In this document: positions 52,348 through 60,081 of the stretch, in pieces
Layout of the letters: each line of letters opens with the position of its first letter
Position numbering within the stretch: the stretch's first letter is position 1
Assembly: GCA_963742795.1 (NCBI GenBank)
Contig: CAVUNL010000026.1
Coordinates: 248,001 to 312,000, forward strand
DNA length: 64,000 nt
Source of the DNA: Palsa-504 sp963742795
GTDB lineage: Bacteria; Actinomycetota; Actinomycetes; Streptosporangiales; Streptosporangiaceae
Direction of reading: 5' to 3'
Program-made: the position numbers and the translations under genes
The notes under the pieces: generated by a model
Database searches by the model: none
What the model was told of the DNA's origin: nothing
What the model saw: only the letters and a program-made list of their open reading frames with translations

Positions 52348-52776
52348 ATGACCGAGAGCGAGTTCCCGGCCCCGCAGAGCGGGTTCGTGGTCACCCATTT
52401 CCTGGTCGTCTCCGACCAGGACCGGTCCCGCGAGTTCTACCGGTCGGTGTTCGGAGCCACGGTGGTCCTCGAACGCGACCCGGTCATCCTGAAGATCGCC
52501 AACAGCTGGCTCATCCTCAACGTGGGCGGCGGCCCGACCGACGACAAACCCACGGTGACGCTCACAACGCCCTCCGACCCCGACCGGACCAGCGCGTTCA
52601 TGAACCTCAGGGTGGCCGACATCGCGGCTTCCTACGCGGAGTGGTCGGCCAAAGGCGCCGAGTTCCTGACCGAGCCCAAGGTCCACGCCACCGAGATCCG
52701 CGCGTACATCCGCGACCCCGACGGTCACCTGATCGAGGTCGGCCAGTCCACCGTCACCCGAGGCAGCCATGACTGA
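52348..52776 (+). CDS. VOC/glyoxalase-family protein 1
   Basis: A 142-residue vicinal oxygen chelate protein: VVTHFLVVSDQDRSREFYRS at the start and the closing metal-ligand motif IRDPDGHLIEVGQ. A GGAGG ribosome site precedes the ATG. It overlaps the following SnoaL-like gene by 8 bases. Substrate unknown; could be a resistance or degradation enzyme. Confidence 0.87.
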   Translation: MTESEFPAPQSGFVVTHFLVVSDQDRSREFYRSVFGATVVLERDPVILKIANSWLILNVGGGPTDDKPTVTLTTPSDPDRTSAFMNLRVADIAASYAEWSAKGAEFLTEPKVHATEIRAYIRDPDGHLIEVGQSTVTRGSHD

Positions 52777-53164
52777 ACAGCCACCCGCCGTCAAGGCCTG
52801 GCACGCCGTCGTCGAGTCCGGCGACCCGGCCCTCCTGGACGGCCTGCTGGCCGACGACGTGGTGTTCCGCTCGCCCGCCGTGTTCGCGCCGCAAGAAGGC
52901 AAGGACGTGGCCGCGCTGTACCTGCGCAGCGCGATGGCGGTACTAGGGCCCTCGCTGCGCTATGTCGGCGAGTGGTACGCCCCGTCCAGCGCGGTGCTCG
53001 AGTTCGAGGCCGAACTCGACGGCCTGTACGTCCACGGCGTCGACATGCTGCGCTGGAACGACGACGACCAGCTGGTCAGCTTCACGGTAATGGTCCGGCC
53101 CATGCGCGGCCTGACCAAGCTCGTCGAGCTGATGCAGCGCCAGCTCACGGGAAACACGGCATGA
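52769..53164 (+). CDS. SnoaL/NTF2-like protein
   Basis: A 131-residue nuclear-transport-factor-2-like protein: VKAWHAVVESGDPALLDGLL, then DDVVFRSPAVFAPQEGKD and a C-terminal FTVMVRPMRGLTKLVELMQR. It overlaps both VOC genes, so the three are translated together and may act in one small-molecule pathway. Confidence 0.85.
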   Translation: MTEQPPAVKAWHAVVESGDPALLDGLLADDVVFRSPAVFAPQEGKDVAALYLRSAMAVLGPSLRYVGEWYAPSSAVLEFEAELDGLYVHGVDMLRWNDDDQLVSFTVMVRPMRGLTKLVELMQRQLTGNTA

Positions 53165-53556
53165 GCATCCAGCTGAACCACACCATCGTCTCCTGCCGTG
53201 ACCAGCAGCGCTCGGCGGCATTCCTCAGCGAGATCCTCGGCCTGCCCCCGGCGACCCGCTTCGGCCACTTTCTCGTGGTGCAAGCAGACAACGACGTCTC
53301 CCTCGATTTCGCCGAGACCACCGGCCCGATCACCTCGCAGCACTACGCGTTCCTGGTCAGCGAGGTCGAGTTCGACGCCGCCTTCGACCGCCTCCGCGAG
53401 CGGGACCTGCCCTACTGGGCCGATCCGGCCCGGACCCAGCGCCAGGCCATCAACCACCGCGACGCCGGCCGCGGCCTGTACTTCGAAGACCCGGACGGCC
53501 ACCTCCTGGAGATCCTCACCCGCCCCTACGGCAGCGGCCCCCCGCCCGCGATCTAG
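53161..53556 (+). CDS. VOC/glyoxalase-family protein 2
   Basis: A 131-residue VOC protein: MSIQLNHTIVSCRDQQRSAA, FLSEILGLPPATRFGHFLVV and the closing GLYFEDPDGHLLEILTRPYG with the metal-ligand Glu. ATGA overlap with the SnoaL-like gene. Distinct from VOC protein 1, so it is not a simple duplicate. Confidence 0.87.
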   Translation: MSIQLNHTIVSCRDQQRSAAFLSEILGLPPATRFGHFLVVQADNDVSLDFAETTGPITSQHYAFLVSEVEFDAAFDRLRERDLPYWADPARTQRQAINHRDAGRGLYFEDPDGHLLEILTRPYGSGPPPAI

Positions 53557-53606
53557 AACATAACCGGCGTGTCGTCGGGCCTCCGGATCAGTTCGCTCGC
53601 TATCAT

Positions 53607-53645
53607 GTTCGGTAGAAAGATCATTTTTCCGAACGGACCGTGGCT
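53607..53645 (+). promoter_or_regulatory. Hairpin leader repeat, copy A, before the HNH gene
   Basis: Stem GTTCGG (53607-53612) / CCGAAC (53629-53634) flanks an AT-rich loop, followed by GGACCGTGG and the start codon. The GGA probably serves as ribosome site 8 bases before the ATG. Pairing of the stem lies right beside it and could limit translation. Copies B and C share the CCGAACGGA(G/C)CGTGG tail. Confidence 0.5.
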
Positions 53646-55646
53646 ATGAGCGAAATACCGGTTCCCCGCCACCCTGGGCAGGACGGTGACCCGTCCGGCA
53701 TGCCCGCGGGACCAGGTGACCACCCCTGGCTCGGGTCGCCGGGGTGGCGACTGGTGCCGCAGAGCCCGGACTGGGACGAGGCCTACCTGGCCGCCATGGC
53801 CGACGACGAGGACCCCGGTGACCCGGACGAGTACGAAGATCCCGACAACGCACCGCCGACCGGGCTGGATGACCATGAGCTGGCCGCGCTGATCGCCGAG
53901 GCTCGCGAGATCACCGCCGACCAGGCCCGGGCCGCTGAGGCCGCAGCCCGGCTGGGTCACACCGCGGTGCTGGCCGCGGTCGGCGCCGTGTCGGCAGGCC
54001 GGCGGGGCCCGGGGATGCCCGGATCCGCGCAGACGTTCCCGGGCGAGTACACCAGCCCGGCAGCCGGGTTCGCGTCTGGGAAGCCGCTGGATGTCGCGCC
54101 CGGCTGTGCGACGCTGGGCTCGTTCCTGGAGGACACCGCCGGGGACGACCGGTATGCCGGGGCCAGCGACGACGAGTTGCAGGGCGTGATCTGCGCGTGG
54201 GACCGGGCCGAGGCGGCCATGGCCGCCGGCAAGCACGCTGCGGTCGCCGAGTTGATCCGGCGCCGCCCGGCGAGCGGGGCCGCGGTGGAGGGCCCGGCGG
54301 AGATCCCCGAGGTGTGGCATGAGTTCAGCGGGCGGGAGCTGGGCGCGGTACTGGGCGTCTCGCCGGGGGATGCGGAGGAGATCCTGGATCTGGCCTGGCA
54401 CCTGGAAGTCAACCTGCCCGGCACCAAGGCCGCGTTCCGGGCCGGGATCCTCAACCGGGACAAGGCCGCCATCATCGCGAACGCTACCGCGCTCTTGGAC
54501 CCCGAGGAGGCCCGGGCCGCCGAGGCCATGGTGCTGGACCGGGCCGGGTCGTTGACCCCGGCCGCGCTGCGATCGGCGATCCGCCGGGCCGTCATGGAAG
54601 TGAACCCGGAGAACGCTAAGAAGCGGCGCGAGCATATGGCTAAGCGCACCCGGGTGGAACGCTGGACCGAGTCCTCCGGCAACGGGGGCCTGGCCGGGCG
54701 GGAACTGCCCCCGGCCGAGGTCCTAGCCGCCGACCAGCGGATCACCGCTTGGGCGAAACAGCTGAAGAAGGCCGGGCTGGAGGGCGGCATGGATCAGTTG
54801 CGGGCTAAGGCCTTCATAGACCTGCTGCTCGGCACCGATTCCCGGCCTCAGGCGAACGCGACAAACGACACCGCCGAGCCCCGCACCCCGGCCCCCGCAG
54901 GGCCGTTGGCCGGCGTGATCCCGCCTGGGTTCGCCGGCCGGGTCACCCTTACCATCCCTGCCGCGACCCTCCTTGACCTCGCAGACCGGCCCGGAGAGAT
55001 GGCAGGGATCGGGCCCATCGACCCCGACTTGGCCCGTGACCTGGTCGGCGCCGCCGCCCGCAATCCCCGCTCCACCTGGTGCGTCACGGTCACCGACCGC
55101 CAGGGCCACGCCATCGGCCACGGCTGCGCCCGACCGGTACCCGCCAACGGCTCCCGGCACCGCGCTAAACCGGACAAACCGGACGGTCCCGACCCGCCCG
55201 GCAGACCGCGGTTCACCATCATCCTCGCCGGCCGTTCCGGGCCGCCCGGCGGCTACGGCACCTGGCGGTTGTCCACCGGGATCCCCGGCCAGCGGGACTT
55301 GCTCATCGAGATCGGCCCGATCCCCACGGACGGGTGCGACCACCGACACGAGGCAAAGGGGCATGATCCCGGCGTGATGCTCCGGCACCTGACCCAGGTC
55401 CGGCACGCGACATGCACCGGCCCCGGCTGCCGGAGACCTGCCGTGAACTGCGACTTTGAGCACAACGTCCCGTATGAGGCGGGCGGCCGAACCTGCGTGT
55501 GTAACGGGAATCCGAAGTGCCGCTTCGACCACCGGCTCAAGCAAGACCCCCGCTGGAACGCCGAACAGCTTCCGGGCGGTCAGGTCCGGTGGACCATGCC
55601 CTCCGGACGGCAGCACGTCACCGAACCCACCCGGTACCCCATCTAA
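53646..55646 (+). CDS. 13E12-family protein: DUF222 plus HNH endonuclease domain
   Basis: Protein of 666 aa. An acidic N-terminus is followed by a DUF222 region (about 170-380; AGILNRDKAAIIANATALLD, LTPAALRSAIRRAVMEVNPE) and a C-terminal HNH nuclease domain with zinc cysteines and the catalytic pair: CTGPGCRRPAVNCDFEHNVP, CVCNGNPKCRFDHRLK. This is the multi-copy 13E12 family of actinobacteria, whose role (mobile or defence-related nuclease) is unsettled. The ATG at 53646 fits the ribosome-site spacing better than GTG 53640. Confidence 0.9.
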   Translation: MSEIPVPRHPGQDGDPSGMPAGPGDHPWLGSPGWRLVPQSPDWDEAYLAAMADDEDPGDPDEYEDPDNAPPTGLDDHELAALIAEAREITADQARAAEAAARLGHTAVLAAVGAVSAGRRGPGMPGSAQTFPGEYTSPAAGFASGKPLDVAPGCATLGSFLEDTAGDDRYAGASDDELQGVICAWDRAEAAMAAGKHAAVAELIRRRPASGAAVEGPAEIPEVWHEFSGRELGAVLGVSPGDAEEILDLAWHLEVNLPGTKAAFRAGILNRDKAAIIANATALLDPEEARAAEAMVLDRAGSLTPAALRSAIRRAVMEVNPENAKKRREHMAKRTRVERWTESSGNGGLAGRELPPAEVLAADQRITAWAKQLKKAGLEGGMDQLRAKAFIDLLLGTDSRPQANATNDTAEPRTPAPAGPLAGVIPPGFAGRVTLTIPAATLLDLADRPGEMAGIGPIDPDLARDLVGAAARNPRSTWCVTVTDRQGHAIGHGCARPVPANGSRHRAKPDKPDGPDPPGRPRFTIILAGRSGPPGGYGTWRLSTGIPGQRDLLIEIGPIPTDGCDHRHEAKGHDPGVMLRHLTQVRHATCTGPGCRRPAVNCDFEHNVPYEAGGRTCVCNGNPKCRFDHRLKQDPRWNAEQLPGGQVRWTMPSGRQHVTEPTRYPI

Positions 55647-55808
55647 GTCCCAGCAGCGTCTCGGCAGGCCCGCACGAAGTCCCGGACTGCTGGCCGCCGC
55701 TCGTCCCGGCGCCACGCGATCGCCAGCCTGGCGGGCTCAAGGTCGCTGACCGGGATGCAGACGATCCCCGGCCGCGCATAGATGGCGGCGTTCCCCTCGG
55801 CCAGCGTC
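55643..55808 (-). pseudogene. C-terminal remnant of a LysR-type regulator
   Basis: On the minus strand about 55 codons read LTLAEGNAAIYARPGIVCIP, then LEPARLAIAWRRDERRPAVR and DFVRACRDAAG before a TAG. This matches the end of the LysR effector domain (the conserved A-x-A-W-R-R segment). Nothing of the helix-turn-helix or the rest of the domain remains: the sequence upstream is the DrrB-type permease gene. The remnant suggests that a deletion fused the exporter genes to the tail of a lost regulator gene. Confidence 0.7.
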
Positions 55809-56628
55809 AGGCAGCCCGCCGGTAGGCCCGTACCGCCAGCGGCACGAACACGATGAAGATCCCGGCCAGCCAGATCAGGCTCCGCCACACGTTGGGCCAT
55901 AGAGTTGGCTCGAGCGTGCCGCCCAGAGCCATCGCGCGCATGGCGTCGACGACGGCCGTGACCGGCTGGTGGTTGGCGAAGGCTTGCAGCCAGCCGGGCA
56001 TGGTCGCGATCGGCACGAACGCCGAGGACACGAACGTAAGCGGGAACAGCCAGATCAACCCGAACGACTGCACCGATTCCTCGTCTCCGATGGCCAGCCC
56101 GGTGAAGGCGGAGATGCACGCGATCGCCACGCCGAACACGGTGGCCAGCACGACCATGGCGACGGCGGGGCCGACACCGTTGAGGAACCGGAACCCGACC
56201 GCGTAGCCTACGGCGACGATGATCAAGATGGTGACGAACATCCGAATGGTGTCGGCCGTGAGCCGCCCGGTGAGCACCGCCGAGCGTGCGATCGGCATGG
56301 ATTTCAGCCGGTCGATGGTCCCCTTCTGCAGCTCCTGCGCGAGAACGATGGCGGTCCCGAACGTCGCGAACGCCGCGGTCTGCGCGATGATGCCCGGCAT
56401 CAGGAAGTTGACGTAGCCGCCGGGGACGTTGACCGGGATCGCGCCGCCGAAGACGAACCGGAACAGCAGCACGAAGATCACCGGCTGGATCACGCTGAAG
56501 AAGATGTAAGCGGGCACCCGGAACCACACCAGCAGGCTGCGCTTGGTGAGGGTGAGCGTGTCGCTCAGCCCCCAGCGGATCCGGTAGCCCAGGCCGGGAG
56601 CCCAGGCCGAGCCCGTTATCGCCGTCAT
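55807..56628 (-). CDS. ABC-2-type permease (DrrB-like)
   Basis: Membrane protein of 273 aa with six hydrophobic segments, beginning FRVPAYIFFSVIQPVIFVLL and ending WLAGIFIVFVPLAVRAYRRA. The AQELQKGTIDRLKSMPIARS segment is typical of the DrrB/ABC-2 family. The ATG overlaps the ATPase stop by 4 bases. Together they would export a drug or lipid. Confidence 0.9.
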   Translation of the reverse strand: MTAITGSAWAPGLGYRIRWGLSDTLTLTKRSLLVWFRVPAYIFFSVIQPVIFVLLFRFVFGGAIPVNVPGGYVNFLMPGIIAQTAAFATFGTAIVLAQELQKGTIDRLKSMPIARSAVLTGRLTADTIRMFVTILIIVAVGYAVGFRFLNGVGPAVAMVVLATVFGVAIACISAFTGLAIGDEESVQSFGLIWLFPLTFVSSAFVPIATMPGWLQAFANHQPVTAVVDAMRAMALGGTLEPTLWPNVWRSLIWLAGIFIVFVPLAVRAYRRAA

Positions 56629-57692
56629 GATGCCGCCCTCGCAGTGTCAGTATCTTCGGCTTGCCCGCGACGCGATCCGCGCCGGCGTCCCCCACCCACC
56701 TCCCCATCCCCCTTCATTTGTTCATCCTCTGCGGCGTGTCCGGTCAGCGTCAGGAACACATCGTCGAGCGACGGCCGGCGCAGCGCCAGCCCGTGGCTCG
56801 CTATGTCTGCGGCATCCAGCGCGCGCACCGCGTCGATCAGCGCGTCGGACCCGCGGGCCCCGACGCCCACGCTGACCACGCCGGTCTCAGGGTCGGCGTG
56901 CGGCTCTCCCTCGCCGATCGGCTTGATTGCCGCCACCGCGTCGGCGGCCCGGCTGCGGTCGGGCACCGTGAACTCGATCACGTCCCCGCCGACCCGGTTC
57001 TTCAGCTCCTCGGACGTGCCCGCGGCGATGACCAGGCCGTGGTCGATGACCACGATCTCGTCCGCCAGTTCGTCGGCTTCGTCGAGGTACTGGGTCGTCA
57101 GCAGCAGCGTGGTTCCCCCGGCCACCAGCGACCTGATGATGTCCCACATCCCCAGCCGCGCCCGCGGGTCTAGCCCGGTGGTCGGTTCGTCCAGGAACAG
57201 CACCCGCGGCAGGCCGACCAGGCTCGCAGCCAGGTCCAGGCGCCGCTGCATGCCGCCGGAGTAGGTCTTCGCGGTCCGGTCGGCGGCGTCGGCCAGCCCG
57301 AACTGCTCGAGCAACTCGGCGGCGCGGCTGCGGCTCTCCGGTCGGCTCAAGTGGTACAGCCGTCCGATGATCTCCAGATTCTCCCGGCCGGTCAGCGACT
57401 CCTCGATCGCGGCCGACTGCCCGGCCAGCCCGATCGAGCGGCGGACCGCGGCCGCGTCCCGGACGACGTCGTGGCCCTCGACCACCGCCCGTCCCCCGTC
57501 CGGGAGCAGCAAGGTGGTCAGGATCCGCACCGCGGTGGTCTTGCCCGCGCCGTTGGGCCCGAGCACGCCGAGCACCGTGCCGCGCGGCACGGACAAGTCG
57601 ATACCACGCAGCGCGTGAACCTCCCCGAACGATTTGGTCAAGCCCTCCACGAAGATCGCAGGCTGCCCACCTGCCCCGTTGAACTGCGACAT
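56625..57692 (-). CDS. ABC exporter ATPase (DrrA-like)
   Basis: ATPase of 355 aa of the daunorubicin-resistance type. Walker A GPNGAGKTTAVRILTTL, signature YSGGMQRRLDLAASLVG, Walker B VLFLDEPTTGLDPRAR. The C-terminal DrrA extension (about residues 240-320) is present, and a Glu/Asp/Arg-rich tail follows. The ATG at 57692 with a GGGAGGA ribosome site is preferred to an earlier start. Divergent from the deaminase gene. Confidence 0.92.
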   Translation of the reverse strand: MSQFNGAGGQPAIFVEGLTKSFGEVHALRGIDLSVPRGTVLGVLGPNGAGKTTAVRILTTLLLPDGGRAVVEGHDVVRDAAAVRRSIGLAGQSAAIEESLTGRENLEIIGRLYHLSRPESRSRAAELLEQFGLADAADRTAKTYSGGMQRRLDLAASLVGLPRVLFLDEPTTGLDPRARLGMWDIIRSLVAGGTTLLLTTQYLDEADELADEIVVIDHGLVIAAGTSEELKNRVGGDVIEFTVPDRSRAADAVAAIKPIGEGEPHADPETGVVSVGVGARGSDALIDAVRALDAADIASHGLALRRPSLDDVFLTLTGHAAEDEQMKGDGEVGGGRRRGSRRGQAEDTDTARAAS

Positions 57693-57851
57693 GGATCCTC
57701 CCGACACCCCGTCAGCATCCCCCGGCACGAAACTACTCCTCACAGTGCGAACGGGCCCAACGAGATTAACCTTCCCGCCGCCCAGTGATATGACGAAACA
57801 ACCGCCGCCAGTTCATCGCAAACGAACCGGCTGGCGGCGTGGAGCACCACG

Positions 57852-57897
57852 TCCGTTAGGAAGATAGATAGATCTTTTACCGAACGGAGCGTGGTTC
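57852..57897 (+). promoter_or_regulatory. Hairpin leader repeat, copy B, before the deaminase gene
   Basis: TCCGTTAGG (57852-57860) can pair with CCGAACGGA (57880-57888). The GGAG of the downstream arm (57886-57889) is the ribosome site, 8 bases before the GTG start, so folding would cover it. The tail CCGAACGGAGCGTGG is identical to copy C and differs by one base from copy A. Confidence 0.5.
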
Positions 57898-58941
57898 GTG
57901 CGGCAGAATTCCTCCGTGCTTCCCGTTGCTGAGCTGCACCTGCACATTGAAGGAACGCTCGAGCCCGAGCTCCTGGTCCGGCTCGCGGCGCGCAACGACG
58001 TCACGCTCCCCACCACCGACGTGGCCGAACTGCGGGCCCGGTACAAGTTCGACAGCCTGCAGGCCTTCCTGGACCTGCACTACGTGAACCTCAAGGTCCT
58101 CAAGCAAGAGCAGGACTTCTACGACCTGGCGCACGCGTACCTGACCCGGGCCGCGGCGGCCGGGGTCCGCCGGGCCGAGATCTTCTTCGACCCGCAGACC
58201 CACCTGGGGCACGGGGTGCCGCTGGCTGCCGTGTTCGGCGGGCTGACCGCCGCGCTGGCCGACGGCCAGCGCGACCACGGCGTCTCCGCCGACTTGATCT
58301 TGTGTTTCCTCAGGGACCGAGGGTCCGACGCCGCCGGCGAGACGCTCCGCGCCGCCCTGCCGTTCCGGGACCAGTTCATCGGCGTCGGACTCGATTCCAC
58401 CGAGATCGGCTACCCGCCCGCGCTGTTTACCCAGGTGTACCGGCAGGCCGCAGCCGAGGGCCTGCGGCTGGTCGCGCACGCGGGGGAGGAGGGCGGCCCG
58501 GACACCGTGCACGAGGCGCTCGACCTGCTGCACGTCGAGCGCGTCGACCACGGCGTGCGGTCCATGGAGGATCCTGGGCTGGTCGCGGAGCTGCGGGACC
58601 GGCAGATCGCGCTGACCGTGTGCCCGCTGTCCAACGTGGCGCTGCGCGTGGTCGACACCCTTGACCAGCATGTCTTGCCGGACATGCTGCACGCCGGCCT
58701 GCTCGCCTGCGTGAACAGCGACGACCCGGCCTACTTCGGCGGGTACGTGGACGACAACCTGGCCGCGGTCCGGGCCGCGTTCTCCTTCGACGACGCGGCG
58801 CTGGCCGGGCTGGCCCGCAACTCGTTCGACGCCTGCTTCGCCGATAGCAGCGACAAAAGCCGGTGGAAGGCCGAGGTGGACGCCTGGCTGGCCGTCGGCA
58901 CCAGGCCCAATCCGACGCTGGCCAACCCGGCCAGCACGTAG
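57898..58941 (+). CDS. Adenosine/adenine deaminase family protein
   Basis: Metal-dependent deaminase of 347 aa. Zinc ligands and catalytic residues are seen in ELHLHIEGTLEPELLVRLA, LVAHAGEEGGPDTVHEAL, VERVDHGVRSMEDP and VNSDDPAYFGGYV. The HIEGTLEPEL variant leans toward the adenine-deaminase branch rather than classical adenosine deaminase. The last 70 residues overlap antisense the glycosyltransferase gene by 211 bases. The product would act in purine salvage. Confidence 0.9.
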   Translation: MRQNSSVLPVAELHLHIEGTLEPELLVRLAARNDVTLPTTDVAELRARYKFDSLQAFLDLHYVNLKVLKQEQDFYDLAHAYLTRAAAAGVRRAEIFFDPQTHLGHGVPLAAVFGGLTAALADGQRDHGVSADLILCFLRDRGSDAAGETLRAALPFRDQFIGVGLDSTEIGYPPALFTQVYRQAAAEGLRLVAHAGEEGGPDTVHEALDLLHVERVDHGVRSMEDPGLVAELRDRQIALTVCPLSNVALRVVDTLDQHVLPDMLHAGLLACVNSDDPAYFGGYVDDNLAAVRAAFSFDDAALAGLARNSFDACFADSSDKSRWKAEVDAWLAVGTRPNPTLANPAST

Positions 58942-60080
58942 GCGTCCGCGGCGATGAGCTGCACCGGGGTCAGGTTCAGCTCGGCGTAGTGCCCGCCGCC
59001 GAGCGGGACCCGCCAGATGATCGCGGCCCACCCCGCAATCGCCACTGCCGCCACCGCGGCCAGTCCGGCCACCGCGGTCCGGCTCGGCCACCGCCGGGCC
59101 GCCGCGACCACCACCACCAGCAGCGCGGGCACGGCCAGCACCCAGTGGTGCGACCAGGAGATGGGCGAGACGAGCAGGCTCGTCACCGCGCACAGCGCGA
59201 ACGCCTGCGCCGCCTGGCCGGCCCGCCCGGCCCGGGCCGCGAGCGCGATCCCCGCCCCGCCGACCGCCGCGGCGGCCGGCACCCACACCGGCCCGACCGA
59301 GAGCGTGCCCAGCACCCGTGCCAGCGCGCCGAGCAGGCTCTGGTTGGCCACGTTCTGGATCCGGCCCACGTGCCCCGGGTCCAGGAAGCTCAGGTCCCAG
59401 TACCGGGCGGCGTCGCCCGGCACCAGTGCGAAGGTGACCGCCACCGTCGCAGCGAAGGTCGCGCCTGCCGTCGCGGCCGCCCGGTACCGCCGGGTGGCCA
59501 GCAGGTAGACCGCGAACAGGGCCGGGGTGAGCTTGATCCCGGCCGCGACCCCGGTCAGCGCGCCGCCGAACCTATGATTCCCATCCCGCTCGATCCAGAC
59601 CAGGTCGACCAGCACGAGCAGGGTAAGCAACACGTTGATCTGGCCGTACTTCAGGTTCGTCCGCTCCGGTTCGAGCCAGATAGCAGCCGCGGAGAAGGCC
59701 AGCGCCAGCTGCGCCGCCCGGTCCCGGGCCAGCCGGTCGGGCCACGGCGGCAGCCGCAGGACCAGGTACGAGGTGACCGGCAGCGCCAGTACCGTGGCCG
59801 CGCTGACCAGGACCCGCCCGGCGGTGACCGGCAGCCAGCCGAGCGGGGCGAAAAGCAGCGCGGCGAACGGCGGGTAGGTGAACCGCAGGCCGAAAGCGAA
59901 CCGCAGCTGGTACAGCGGCGTCCCGTGCCGTACCGCGGCGCCGCCGGCCGCGTAGATGGACAGGTCGCCGAACGCCGCCCGGCTCCTCAGCGTGGCCAGG
60001 GCGCACCAGGTCGCCGACAGCACGTACCCGCCGGCCAGCCAACCGGTGCGCCGCACGGCTCTACTTTCCCGCGAACCCAC
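58731..60080 (-). CDS. GT87-family membrane mannosyltransferase
   Basis: Polytopic protein of 449 aa resembling alpha-1,2-mannosyltransferases of the GT87 (DUF2029) family. Visible are GDLSIYAAGGAAVRHGTPLY with the conserved Asp of the first loop, RFTYPPFAALLFAPLGWLPV, and RTNLKYGQINVLLTLLVLVD. About ten helices end near VLAGLASVGLGLV. The final 45 polar residues are antisense to the deaminase and unlike the family, so the natural stop is probably near 58890 and lost. It would build lipid-linked mannans at the membrane. Confidence 0.85.
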   Translation of the reverse strand: MGSRESRAVRRTGWLAGGYVLSATWCALATLRSRAAFGDLSIYAAGGAAVRHGTPLYQLRFAFGLRFTYPPFAALLFAPLGWLPVTAGRVLVSAATVLALPVTSYLVLRLPPWPDRLARDRAAQLALAFSAAAIWLEPERTNLKYGQINVLLTLLVLVDLVWIERDGNHRFGGALTGVAAGIKLTPALFAVYLLATRRYRAAATAGATFAATVAVTFALVPGDAARYWDLSFLDPGHVGRIQNVANQSLLGALARVLGTLSVGPVWVPAAAAVGGAGIALAARAGRAGQAAQAFALCAVTSLLVSPISWSHHWVLAVPALLVVVVAAARRWPSRTAVAGLAAVAAVAIAGWAAIIWRVPLGGGHYAELNLTPVQLIAADAYVLAGLASVGLGLVPTASQASTSAFHRLLSLLSAKQASNELRASPASAASSKENAARTAARLSSTYPPK

Positions 60081-60081
60081 C

